64,000 nt of DNA from the NCBI GenBank assembly GCA_013350335.1, contig CM023539.1, positions 25,413,043 to 25,477,042 of the forward strand, given 5' to 3'. A program made the translations under genes and the position numbers. Source of the DNA: Chimonanthus salicifolius. Its lineage: Eukaryota > Streptophyta > Magnoliopsida > Laurales > Calycanthaceae. Below the pieces are notes generated by a model. That model worked only from the letters and a program-made list of their open reading frames with translations. It was not told where the DNA came from and did no database searches. Of the stretch, positions 1-10,660 are shown in pieces (position 1 is the first letter of the stretch; each line of letters starts with the position of its first letter).

Positions 1-738
1 TTTTATATCTGGACGAGGTTTTACCGTCCAGGGGGATGATTTGTGATTGTTTGTATCTTGACGAGGTTTTGCCGTCAAGGGGGATATGACAGCATGATGG
101 TATGGATGATGGGTGGGATTCATAACATCGACACCCATGGCATAGCATTCATTTTATGATCTCCGTTATGTATTATCTATATGCTTTGTTATCACTAATC
201 CATGTGTTAGCCCTACTCGGAGTCCTACTGGGCGCGTGTTCTAACGCCCTACTTCTACCCTAGCTAACGATGCAGGAGATGGCGGAACGGAAGGACAGGA
301 CGGGAGTCAAGCTTAGGAGCTTGGGAAGGCGGACTAATTATTTTGTTTAAGTTTAATTTGGGAAAATGTGTATTTGCATAATTTAGCTTGTCGAAAATGT
401 AATAACTTAGATGTCTTGCTATGTTTTATAAATTATTTTGGACAGTACAGTATGAGGGCATTTTAGTAATTTAATGGATATCTCTTCCCTGCTATCTCAA
501 ATCTGTAGGATAGTCTTTGTTGTTAATTCCGCACTGAGAAGTAATACTCCTTGAGCTTACGTCTACGCGTGAACCGTACTCGTGAACTCGGCTCCACGCA
601 CGCGTAGGGTTGGCCAGTTAAGGGCCGGGCTTTAGAAGCTCGGACTTAACTCGCGTCGTGACGTCCGTACCCTTTGTCACTCTTTATTAAAAAAAAAAAA
701 TAGACTCTGATTTTAGGTGAAAAGGGACGGGCGTTACA
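1..738 (+). mobile_element. 3' end of a Tekay-like gypsy LTR (truncated by window)
   Basis: This is the last part of a plus-oriented LTR, ending in ...GGGCGTTACA at 738. It shares with every other LTR here the block around 190-290 (cctactcggagtcctactgg, taacgccctacttctaccc), the hairpin at 563-607, the block ttggccagtt, a poly-A stretch and the tail gactctgatt. Two CTNGACG hairpins lie at 9-31 and 57-79. The sequence after 738 is an interior LTR sequence of the same family, so this copy inserted into the LTR at 739-4625; the left end and the partner duplication (expected taatt) are outside the window. No coding function is expected. Confidence 0.85.
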
Positions 739-3636
739 TAATTAACTTAACCTAATGATTCAATTAATTAATTAGTTAATTAAGCTAAGTTAAAAGAATG
801 GTCAAATGGTCAAATGGAAAGACCAAACAATCCATTTCAAACATGAAAAAACGTTGGCTAGTGTTGGTTGGGTCAAAAAGCATGAAAAATATCTTAGGCT
901 TGGTTGGTGGGAAATTTATGTTAAAGTGTAAAGTAAGCTACCTTGGGATAAGATGGGTTTCCATCTTATCCCATTCTCAATTTTACTCACTCCATCTCTC
1001 CCACACCACCGTCCCTCATCTCTAAGGAAAAAGAAGAAGAAAAACTTGGAAGAAGAAGAGAAGAAAAGAGAGGAAAAAGGTGTAAGCATGAGCCACCACT
1101 ACAATATCAAAGCTTGGCATCTTATTTCTCACCATCTCCTCCTCTCCCTCTCTCAAGCACACCCCATCTTGGTCGACCCAAGCTATGGTGTTTTCACTAT
1201 GGATCAAGCATCTTAGCCGATCAAACAAGGAGAGGAAGAAGAAAGGAGGCCAAGGAAGCCGACGGGAGTGACGAAAGTCGGAGGACGCGTAAACAAGAGA
1301 TTTGGATTTTTAGGGTTTAAGTTTTGGGATCCATTCTTGTTAAATTTGATGGTGGCCAAATAATCATAGGCCTTGGATCTCAAATCCATCAAATGGAAGG
1401 ATGGAAAAGTGGATAAATTAGGTTAAGGAAAAATAAATACATTAAGAACATTATGTAATGAAATTTATTTAAGCATGAAATGTGTGTGATTTTTGGAAGG
1501 AATTATGGTGAGTAATTAAGTAAGCTTAAATGGGGTTTTTAAGATCAAAACCATGGAAGGGGGATTTATGATTTTAAGATGTTAATGAATAAATGTTAGT
1601 GAAGTTAAAGAGTTTTAATGAGGAAAAAGAATGGAGGATGATTTAGGGTTTGTAAGTGTTTATTGATTAAATGTGGTAGTTCTTTTTAAAGGGATCTTGA
1701 ATGAAAATCATGGAAAGATGGTTTATGATTTTTTTAAGGTGCTAATGATTAAATATGGAGATTTGTAAAGGGTTGCTAAATGAAGAAATTCATGGAAGGA
1801 ATGATTAGGAATATTAGGGTTTCTAGTGATTAAATGTAGGAAATTTTTAAAGGGGCTTAAATGAGGAAATGCATGGGAAGTGTGAATGGTGTTGGTAGCC
1901 TTAAAAGGCATGAGGAAACTTTGATGAATTAAGTGTTTTAGAAACCATGAAAGGAATGGAAAGTATGGCATGAGTAAATGAGTCATTAATGGACTCAAGA
2001 AAATGTACCAAAATGATGGATCATGAACCATGGGTTCGGCCATGGTGAATGGCCGAACCCTATGGTGATGAAATGGTAGGTGATTAGGTGATTTATGAGG
2101 CTTTTAAAGAATGGAAGCTATGGAGGGTAATTTGTGATTTTTAGGGTTATGTGGTTGTAAATTTGAAGGGTGTAAAAATAGGGAGGAATGGTTGAGAATG
2201 GGATAGTTTAAAAATGGATTTTTAAGTGTGGGAAATAATGTTTTAAAAATAAAACCATGGAGAGATTTTAGCGATGGAATATTTTTAAATCCTATGGTAG
2301 TGTAATGGTGGTTTTTAAATGGGTTTAAAAGGATAGAAAATGTGGAGTAAGGTGTTAATGTATTGGAGGCTTAAAAAGGGTCAAGTGTTTGTAAGTTTTA
2401 AAGGGATGTTAGTGAAGAAAAGCATGGAAGGTGGTTAAGTGATTTCAATGGGGAAGGTTGGTAATGTTGATGAACTCAAAGTGATAAACATAATGTTGAT
2501 CAAAGGGGTTAATGATTTTGAAGGTTTTGAATGAAAGAATAATGGTAATTTTAAAAGGGGTTTTTAAATGAGGGAATCCATGGATGAAGGTAAATGTTTT
2601 TTTTTTTTTTATGGTCTTAAATGTCACCAATGAATGATGAACCCATGACCCATTGGTGGGTAAACTTATAGATTAAATTTGGTATTATGTATGTGAGAAA
2701 CGAATGAGGGTTAGAGTATTTAAATGGCTGATTTTCTAGTATTGTTATGTTATGGTTAATGGGACATCCATGGACCCATTTTGTGAACCAATTAAGGACT
2801 AATATTAAGGTGTATGCGTATGGATTAATTAATGGGGATTAGATTAAGTAAATGGCTATTCTTAATAATTTTTATGTCATGATTGATGGGTCATGAATGG
2901 ATCCAAGTCTATGATCAATTATGGACTTAATCAGGCATGGATGAATGAGTGATTAACCATGGAGAAGAGGTAGTGGCAAAACCGTAATTAATGGCCAAAT
3001 TCAAGAACTCCATGGGAGAAGACCATGGACTTAGGGGCACTAAGTGATAAGTTTATGTATGGTTAAATAAAGCCTAGGAGGCTGATTTTTTAAACTCATG
3101 TAATTAAAAATATGTAGTGGATTAAATGGGACCCACAAAACCTAAATAGTGATCGATTTTCATATGGACTTGGAAATGTTTAATGGGCTTAGAAATAGTT
3201 AAAATATGGACTGATTATGTGTATGTAATAAGGTATTGGATATCGCAAGCAGTGCGTGATCGGCGACCGGATTATCAGACGGAAGCGAGAAAGGACGCTA
3301 GTCGGTATTCGATAGGATTCCTACCTTTTTGTAAGCCATGGATTGAGTGATGGTTTCTTTGAATTATTTTGGAAATTATATGGTTTATTTTAAGATGGGT
3401 TTTGGATTAAGTATTATGTGATGTTTTCCTTTAATTTATTTTGGAAATCATGTGGTTGTTTTTAAGATGGGTTTTGGATTTAGTATTATGTGATGGGTTT
3501 CCTTTGATTTATTTTGATAATCATGGGATTGTTTTAAGATGGGTTTTATGACTATGAGTTACATATATTACATGGTATATGGCATCTACATCTCATGCAT
3601 GGCATGGGAAGGATATGGTAGGGGAAGGATGAAATG

Positions 3637-3900
3637 AAACCGGAGTCCATGCTCCGTCGGGGTGACCGAGAAGCAACCATGGGGATAGCCTGATAGGCTA
3701 TAACTGGAGACCATGCTCCGTCGGGCCGACCGAGAAGCAGCCATGGGGATAGTCCGATAGGCTATAACCGGAGACCATGCTCCGTCGGGGCGACCGAGAA
3801 CCAAACATGGGGATATCTTGATGTGATTCATCCATCAAGGGGGTACCATAAGGTACAACCAGAATTCATGCTCCGTCGGGGCGACCGAGAAATAAGCATG
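3637..3900 (+). repeat. Tandem about 64-bp LTR-internal hairpin repeats, 4 units
   Basis: Four units share cggagtccatgctccgtcgg followed by gcgaccgagaa and catgggga, with about 64 bp between the first three. Each unit can fold as CGGAG...CTCCG and as TCGG...CCGA. The same slot in other LTR copies holds related arrays with different spacing and sequence (7560-7700, 12470-12660, 17940-18150, 27310-27565, 30590-30720, 43120-43300, 62745-62930). Confidence 0.8.
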
Positions 3901-3907
3901 GGAACAC

Positions 3908-3978
3908 CTTGACGAGGCCTTGCCGTCAAGGGGGATACAGTGTGATTGGTTATATCTTGACGAGGTTTTTCCGTCAAG
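3908..3978 (+). repeat. Pair of CTTGACG/CGTCAAG hairpins
   Basis: Two hairpins with arms CTTGACG and CGTCAAG and a 9-nt loop lie at 3908-3930 and 3956-3978. Equivalent hairpins in other LTRs have changed both arms together: CTGGACG/CGTCCAG at 9-31 and CTTGATG/CATCAAG at 7621-7642 and 18156-18178. Function unknown. Confidence 0.75.
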
Positions 3979-4625
3979 GGGGATATGGCATCATGATAGT
4001 AAGGATGATGGGTGGGATACATGACATAAGACACCCATGGCATGGCATTCACTTTCTAGTTTTCATTATATGATTATCTGTATGCTTGTTATCACTAATC
4101 CATGTGTTAGCCCTACTCAGAGTCCTACTGGGCGCGTGGTCTAACGCCCTACTTCTACCCTAGCTGATGACGCAAGAAATACCAGAGCAGAAGGACGAGA
4201 TGGGAGCCAAGCTTAGGACCTTGGGGAGACAGACTATTAAGTTTATTCAAGTTTAATTTGGAAATGTATTTGATAGCTTAGCTCGTTGGAATATAATATT
4301 TTAGATTAATTGCTATGTTTTGGATTTTATTTTGGATATTATGTTGTTGAGGTATTTTGGTAATTAAATGAATGTATCTTCCCTACTATCTCAAATTTGT
4401 AGGACAGTCTTTATTGTAATTCCGCACGTAGTTTAATATTCCGCGAGCTACTTCTACGTGTGAATCATTCTCCGTGGACTTCGTTCCACGCACACGTAGG
4501 GTTGGCCAGTTAAGGACCGGGCTTTAGAAGCTCGGACTTAACTCGCGTCGTGACGTCCGCGCCCTTTGTCACTATTTAAAAAAAAAAATAGACTCTGATT
4601 TCGGTGAAAAGGGGCGGGCGTTACA

Positions 4626-6508
4626 TCCTCTACCACTTTTGAGGCCATAAGAACCATTCACATTTCGCCATGGATTTCCCTCATTAAAATCCCTTTAAAA
4701 ATCACTAACATTCATTCACTTAAAACCTTTAAAAATTATTAACCACCTTCCATAGCCTCCATTCTTTAAACCTATTAAGCAATACTTAATCTCCTTCCAT
4801 GGGGTTCGGCCATACTACATGGCCGAACCCTATGGTCCATCATTCCTCAAAAATTACATCTCCATGCTTTAATAAACCTTAAATACATAATGTCCTTAAT
4901 AGTCCTTTATTTTTCTTAACCTATCTCACCCATTAGGGTTTGTCCATTTCTCATCCTTTCCTTGGATGGATTTTAGATCCATGGCCCATGACATTTTGGC
5001 CACCATTTAATCTAAGATATGGACTTTCCAAGGTCTCCTTTTAACCCTTAAAATTTAAAATCTTGTTTAAGAACACTTACCGATCCCGCGGCTCCTCCAG
5101 CTACTCTTTCTCTTCTTGGATCCTTAGCCTTTCTCCTTCTTCTTCTCCTTGATCTCGGCCAAGGTGTGGGCTTGATCCAACGAAATCTCCAAGGTTTTGG
5201 TTCGGCCAAGGTGTAGTAGGTTTGAGAGAGGGAGGGGAGGAGAGGATGGAAAAATCTTCTAAGTCTCCTTGGTTTCAAAGAGTGGTCGGCCAAGCTTGAG
5301 GTCCCCTCTCTTTTGTTTTTCTTCTAAGTCTGTCCTTCTTCTTAGTCTTGGGAGAGAGAGAGAGAAGGACGGTTTGGAGAGATGGAGAGAGTGAGATGAG
5401 ATGGGGAATGGGAATGAGATGGGACCTTAGACCTTTCCCTCTCCTTTTGGTTTGCTTGGGTTAACCAACATGGGGGAGTATGGGCTTGCATGCCCTTAGT
5501 GGTGATGGTTGGGATGATACCACCACCCATGCCAACGGTTTTAGGGGTCTAAGATGGGTGGTTTTGGTACATCATGTTGTCCATTGACCAACCATCATGG
5601 GGAGGGGTATGGGCTTGCATGTCCTTGGTGGTGGTGGTTGGGATGATACCACCACCCATGCCAACGGTTTTGACCCTCTTAGTTTGGTGGTTTGGGTGGT
5701 TTCAATGAGATGAAACCACCCACTTGACTCACCCATTTGACTCATTTGACTCATTTAATTATTTAATTAATTGGATTCTTAACTTAGGTCACTTAATTTC
5801 ATAATTTAAATCCCCTTTAATCTCCTTAATTTTTCTCCATGAATCCACCCATGGTTGACCAAGTCAACCATGGTGGCCGGTCCCACCAATTCCTTAGCCA
5901 ACCCGCCACCTCATTTAATGAGGTGGAGGTGGGTCCCACTTGATCATGCCACCTTGATTTTATTCAAGATTAACTCAGGTGACTTACATTAATTAATTCA
6001 ACTTAATTTACTTTGATCCTCCTTAATTCCCTTTGACTTATCCATGGTTGACCAAGTCAACCATGGTGGTCGGCCCCACCTAAGTCAAGGTCCACATGCC
6101 ACCTCACTTGATGAGGTAGAGGTGGGCCCCACTAGACCATAACACTTGGATAATTCTAGATTTAACTTAGGTGATTTTTAATCACTTCAATCCATTCCAT
6201 CTATTTGGATCACCATTGGCCCATGGCCCAATTAAATTCCACTTCCTACCCATTTACCCTAATGCTTAACCCTCTTGACCCATTGGGTCTCAAATGGGTA
6301 TTTGACACAATTGACCTTCCTTGACCCAATTAACCATCATTGACCCATTTAAATGAAATCAATCCCATCCTTGGTCCGTTGGACCTTGCTTAAGTTATTG
6401 GCCCAATTTTGATCAATTTACCATTCATTCCATCAAACTTCTTAATTTCACTCATTAAAATAAATAATAGCCAACATATGTATTGATTTAAAAATTCGGG
6501 CTATTACA
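4626..6508 (-). mobile_element. 5' part of a minus-oriented gypsy LTR
   Basis: Read on the minus strand, the LTR starts at 6508 (TGTAATAGCCCG) and runs to 4626, where the plus LTR ending at 4625 interrupts it. It matches the start of the minus solo LTR at 26635-32782: both open with TGTAATAGCC and share the mirrored CCATGGTTGAC palindromes, the purine-rich block and a cttggatggattttagatcc-like block. The far end lies left of the window. It sits inside the plus LTR at 6509-8388, so it is younger than that copy. Confidence 0.85.
5849..6119. repeat. Two palindrome pairs near the LTR start
   Basis: The 25-bp palindrome CCATGGTTGAC - 3 nt - GTCAACCATGG is perfect at 5849-5873 and 6042-6066. Each is followed about 35 bp later by a second palindrome with arms CCACCTCA and TGAGGTGG (perfect at 5906-5926; one changed base at 6099-6119). 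The same pair recurs near the 5' end of other LTR copies (14629, 15851, 25687, 32337, 63719 and 63913 for the first palindrome). Confidence 0.85.
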
Positions 6509-8388
6509 TGAACCAATTTTATGGGTTTATGTCTATGTGTATTTAAAGGGAGGATGCAAGTATAGGTTATGGTTTATGGACCTAAGTTGGTGAACCATTG
6601 AAAGGAAAAGTTGGAAAAGAAACATCAAGGGTTCGGCCATGGTGTATGGCCGAACCCCATGAACTTGTTAATGGGTCATGTTTGAGTCTTTGTATAATTT
6701 TAATGAATGGTTCACCAAACCAAGGGATGAAGGGTGAGGATAATGGAATTATAGCCTTGGATGGCAATATGGTAATTATGTAGAATTAATGGAACTATGT
6801 TTTGGAACTCAAACATAAGTTGATGGAATCAATGGCAATCTTGTAAATATGTGAAAATATTGGACATAGGATTCGACCATGGTGTATGGCCGAACCCCAT
6901 GAACTATTGTATGGATTATTTTGGAACTTAAGCCTTATGAAAATAAGGAAGGTGAATGGCTATGGATTATAGTGGCATTATTGTAATTAAGTGAATTAAT
7001 GGACCATGGGTTCGGCCATGGTGTGTGGCCGAACCCCATGGGGAATGTTTGGAACCTAGGGTTACGTATGTTGGATTAAATGAATGAAATGTTAATTAAA
7101 GATTAGACCAATGGCAATTTGGTAATATTGGCTGAAAATGATAAACCATGGGTTCGGCCATGGTGTATAGCTGAACCCCATGGGGATTGGTTTATGGACT
7201 TAAAATATTGTAAATCAAGTGAAACTTGGTTTTGATTGGTTATTATATTATAAGGTAATGGGACCTCACAAGGTGTTTACGATCGTGAGCAGTTACTGGA
7301 CGAAAGACGCAAGGATATGTTAACGGTCTTTGGTAGGATTCCACCTCTTTTAAACCATGGGTTTATTTACATTATTTTTATCTTATTCTTGATGACTATA
7401 TGTTGCAAAGTTTATGTTTCAAATTGTGATTTTCATTGCTATGTTTATTTGTATAAAATAACATGTGTTGGATATGTTTTAAAAGGTGATTTTAAATGCT
7501 ATGTTTATGTTATAAAATAGCATGTGTTTCATTGGCATCTCATGCATGACATGGGGTGAAGGATTTGTAACCGGAGGGGCCACATTCCGTCGGGGCGTCT
7601 GAAAAACCTATGTGGGGTACCTTGATGTGCTTTTCCATCAAGAAGAAATCGGAGGGTCCACACTCCGTCGAGGGGTCCAAAAGACCTATGTGGTGGGTAC
7701 TTTTATGTACATGTGATGGGTGGGACTCATTGCATTTGTCATCATTGCATGGCATGGTTTTATATGGTTTTGGACATTATGATATTATATATATTTTGTA
7801 CTAACCATGTGTTTGCCCTAATTGGAATACATACTGGGCACGTTGTTCTAACGCCCTACTTCTACCCTAGTTGATGATACAGGAAACAAAGGGAACGATG
7901 AACGCAAGGAGGGCCAGGCATATGAGCTTGGATGATTTAGTTTCATATATTTGAATAAAGTTACTTATGGACATGTATTTGAGTAACTAGTTTCCGGGCA
8001 TGTAATAACTTAGATGGTTGGATGTTTATTAGGATAATTATGATATTTTAATTATGATTAAGGACTTGACGTACTTTGTTATCTGAATGGAATAGAACTT
8101 GGTTCTATTATTATTCCGCATGTTATGATTCTGCAATTATGATTTTTATTCCGCATGTTATGATTCCGCAATTATGATTTTTATTCCGCATGTTGATGTT
8201 GATATGTGTGAACCATTTTTCATGGACTTAGTCCATGCACACATAGGGTTGGCCAGTTAAGGGCCGACTTGAGAAGTTCGAACTTAGCTCACGTCGTGAC
8301 GTCCCGCTCTCTATCACTCTTCGTTTCTAAAAAAAATAGACTCTGATTTTCGGAAGAGGAAGCGAGTGAAAAAGGGCGGGGCGTTACA
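6509..8388 (+). mobile_element. 3' part of a plus-oriented gypsy LTR
   Basis: This plus LTR segment ends in GGGCGGGGCGTTACA at 8388. It carries four GGTTCGGCCAT hairpins in 0.55 kb, the conserved block around 7270-7345 (tttacgatcg, taggattccacc), degenerate tandem units (7560-7700), a CTTGATG/CATCAAG hairpin at 7621-7642 and the U5-side hairpin at 8203-8245. Its closest relative in the window is the LTR at 57587-61465. Its left part is outside the window, displaced by the insertion ending at 6508. Confidence 0.85.
6629..7178 (+). repeat. Array of four GGTTCGGCCAT/ATGGCCGAACC hairpins
   Basis: Copies start at 6629, 6869, 7008 and 7150. Each has arms of about 12 bp around a short loop such as ggtgt, and most are extended by flanking ccatg/catgg. 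The first is perfect; the others carry one or two arm changes. They are spaced 140-240 bp apart in otherwise dissimilar AT-rich sequence, so the hairpin unit, not the surrounding DNA, is what is shared. Confidence 0.85.
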
Positions 8389-9726
8389 ATATGGCACATG
8401 CGCATGGAGGCTACTTGAGCTCCAAGTTGTTCTAACTAAGGTGATTTGATAAAAATAATTTATATGAATGTTATGGTACCTAATTGAGGGTTGTGATTTA
8501 AAGGTGGAGATAGATAGATGATATGATGAATAGCCTAGATTTAATGCATGATATGTAATGAAATGGATTAGCATGGAGGCTCTAGGGTTTTACCTATTTG
8601 AAGTGGATGGTTGTGATGCAATGTCTTAAGATCTAATGGCTTTAGTGAGTGATGGATGATCGAGATGGATGAATGATGAGATAATGCATGAATGATCATA
8701 ATCCTATGGTAAATCTAGACGTTTGATAGGTTGGATGGCCTAGATCTAATGTTGTGCATGTGTACGTTGGATTTGATAGGTGACTCTAAGTTTGACCTAG
8801 TTTTTATGCATGAGATGGAAGATGGAGATTTAAGATGGGAAATGGAGGGTGGCGATGAGTTGCATGAAAGAGAGAGGGATTAGTGTTGTGAAATTCGGCC
8901 ATGGGGTATTGGATATGGGCTTTGGTGAAATTCGAACTTGGACCATAGAGCATTTGGACTTTGGATCTTGGACCTCACTTATGGACTTAATCTTAGGCCC
9001 ACTTGACTTGGACTTGAACTTGGCTTGAGAACTTGGGCCTTGGTTACACATTGGCTTGGCCCAACTGTATGTAATGCGCATGGACTGTCTGTGGCCTGGC
9101 CCAGTGCTAGCTTGTGGAGCTTAGCTTGGCCCACATGAAGTGGATCTTGGGCCATTTATCTTGAATTTCAGGCTTTGGCACTTGAATTGCATGATCACTC
9201 TTCCAGAATTTAACAATTAATTCACCATTTAAATTCTAAAAATAATTAATTAATCTTAAACTCTCATAATTGGATCCAGATTAACTAATTTACATGAAAA
9301 ACCCTAAAAGTGGCATGAATTAAATTATTAAAATTCCAGGTCTTCACTTTTAAGCTCTAATCTTGCGGTTATCCACTGAATTAGATTATTTTCCTTAACT
9401 TTCCATTTTATCTACAAAACTAGAAAATGATATTAAACGCATGTGATATATACATAATTAAGGCTAACTAGTCTAATAATCAGGGGTAAAAAATGTAATA
9501 TTTCAATGCTCAACAGTGGGAAGTCATGTAGTTTGTGACCTGTCCCCTGGTTGTGGGAAGTTATGTATTTTGTAGACTGTCCCCAGTTGTGGGAAGTCAT
9601 TAAGGTTGGTATTTGAGAATCTGCCCTCACACGCATGATCATTGAGTCATGATTGACCGTTAGGTCAAAGTTGGTTAGTGAGTTATAGAGCACTTGCAAG
9701 TTGCTGCAACTTGACCGTGTCGGGAC

Positions 9727-9972
9727 TTGATGCATTCGAGGCTTGGTGGGTACCTCGATGAGGCTTGGTCGGCACTTGGGATTTAAATGAGGCTTAGTGG
9801 GAACCTCGACAAGGTTTAGTGGAAACCTTGATTTTAAATGAGGCTTAGTGGAGACCTCAACAAAGTTAGTGGAAACCTTGACCTAAAATGAGGCTTAGTG
9901 GGAACCTCAGCTTGAAACGAGGCTTAGTAGGTACCTCAGTCTGAATTGGGATTTATGGAAAACCTCAGTATA
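9727..9972 (+). repeat. Tandem GAGGCTTAGTGG..CCTC hairpin repeats
   Basis: About eight units of the form (T)GAGG-cttagtgggaa-CCTC(A) alternate with AAGG-tttagtggaaa-CCTT. Every unit begins with a four- to six-base arm and ends with its complement, and the G/C pairs of one unit type are replaced by A/T pairs in the other. Unit pairs repeat about every 45-50 bp. Confidence 0.7.
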
Positions 9973-10090
9973 GAAAAGTGTGTAGGGCAGGTAGTGTTGA
10001 ATGGAAAGTAATGAACCCATGGTAGGATGAGACCATGGTTATATTAGTGGTTTGAATATTGGAAACATTACAATTGCATTGTATTTTCTG

Positions 10091-10128
10091 ATATATATAT
10101 ATATATATATATTGCATTGTATTTTCTG

Positions 10129-10166
<38 letters not shown>

Positions 10167-10313
10167 ATATATATATATGTATGTATGTATATATATATAT
10201 GTATGTATGTATGTATATATATATATGTATGTATGTATGTATATATATATATGTATGTATGTATGTATATATATATATGTATGTATGTATGTATATATAT
10301 ATATGTATGTATG

Positions 10314-10378
<65 letters not shown>

Positions 10379-10384
10379 GTATGT

Positions 10385-10432
<48 letters not shown>

Positions 10433-10613
10433 GTATATATATATGTATGTATGTATATATATGTATGTATGTATATATATATGTATGTATGTATATATAT
10501 ATATATATGTATGTATGTATATATATGTGTATGTATGTATGTATATATATGTGTATGTATGTATATATATGTGTATGTATGTATATATATGTGTATGTAT
10601 ATATATATGTGTG

Positions 10614-10658
<45 letters not shown>

Positions 10659-10660
10659 AT
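10091..10660. repeat. TA / TATG compound microsatellite
   Basis: About 570 bp of alternating (TA)n and (TATG)n, shifting to TGTA-rich units at its right end. The 24 bp before it (attgcattgt, attttctgat) are duplicated at 10075 and 10112. Open frames through it encode only YIYI/YVCM-type repeats and are artefacts of the repeat. Confidence 0.95.

Larger units (their letters stand above)
739..4625 (+). mobile_element. Gypsy LTR, plus orientation, 3' about 3.9 kb
   Basis: A long plus-oriented LTR segment ends in GGGCGGGCGTTACA at 4625. Around 950-1310 it resembles the reverse complement of 63360-63560, a purine-rich U3 segment. It carries one GGTTCGGCCAT hairpin (2032-2062), the conserved block near 3220-3330 (gtgatcggcgaccgg, ataggattcctacc), a tandem hairpin array (3637-3900) and the usual 3' third. 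The small open frames inside it are not shared between LTR copies and look accidental. It is interrupted on its left by the element ending at 738 and is itself inserted in the minus LTR at 4626-6508. Confidence 0.85.

Noticed and set aside
1723..2043. 106-residue minus-strand frame
   Set aside because: Lies inside LTR U3, is made of low-complexity FHP/HLS-type residues, and has no counterpart in related LTRs.
3637..3900. CRISPR-like or satellite array
   Set aside because: Only 2-4 units per LTR and the array moves with the LTR, so it is an LTR-internal tandem repeat.
7317..7520. Small membrane-protein-like frame
   Set aside because: Within an LTR in AT-rich sequence; the hydrophobicity comes from T-rich codons, and a related LTR (60400-60640) does not keep the frame.
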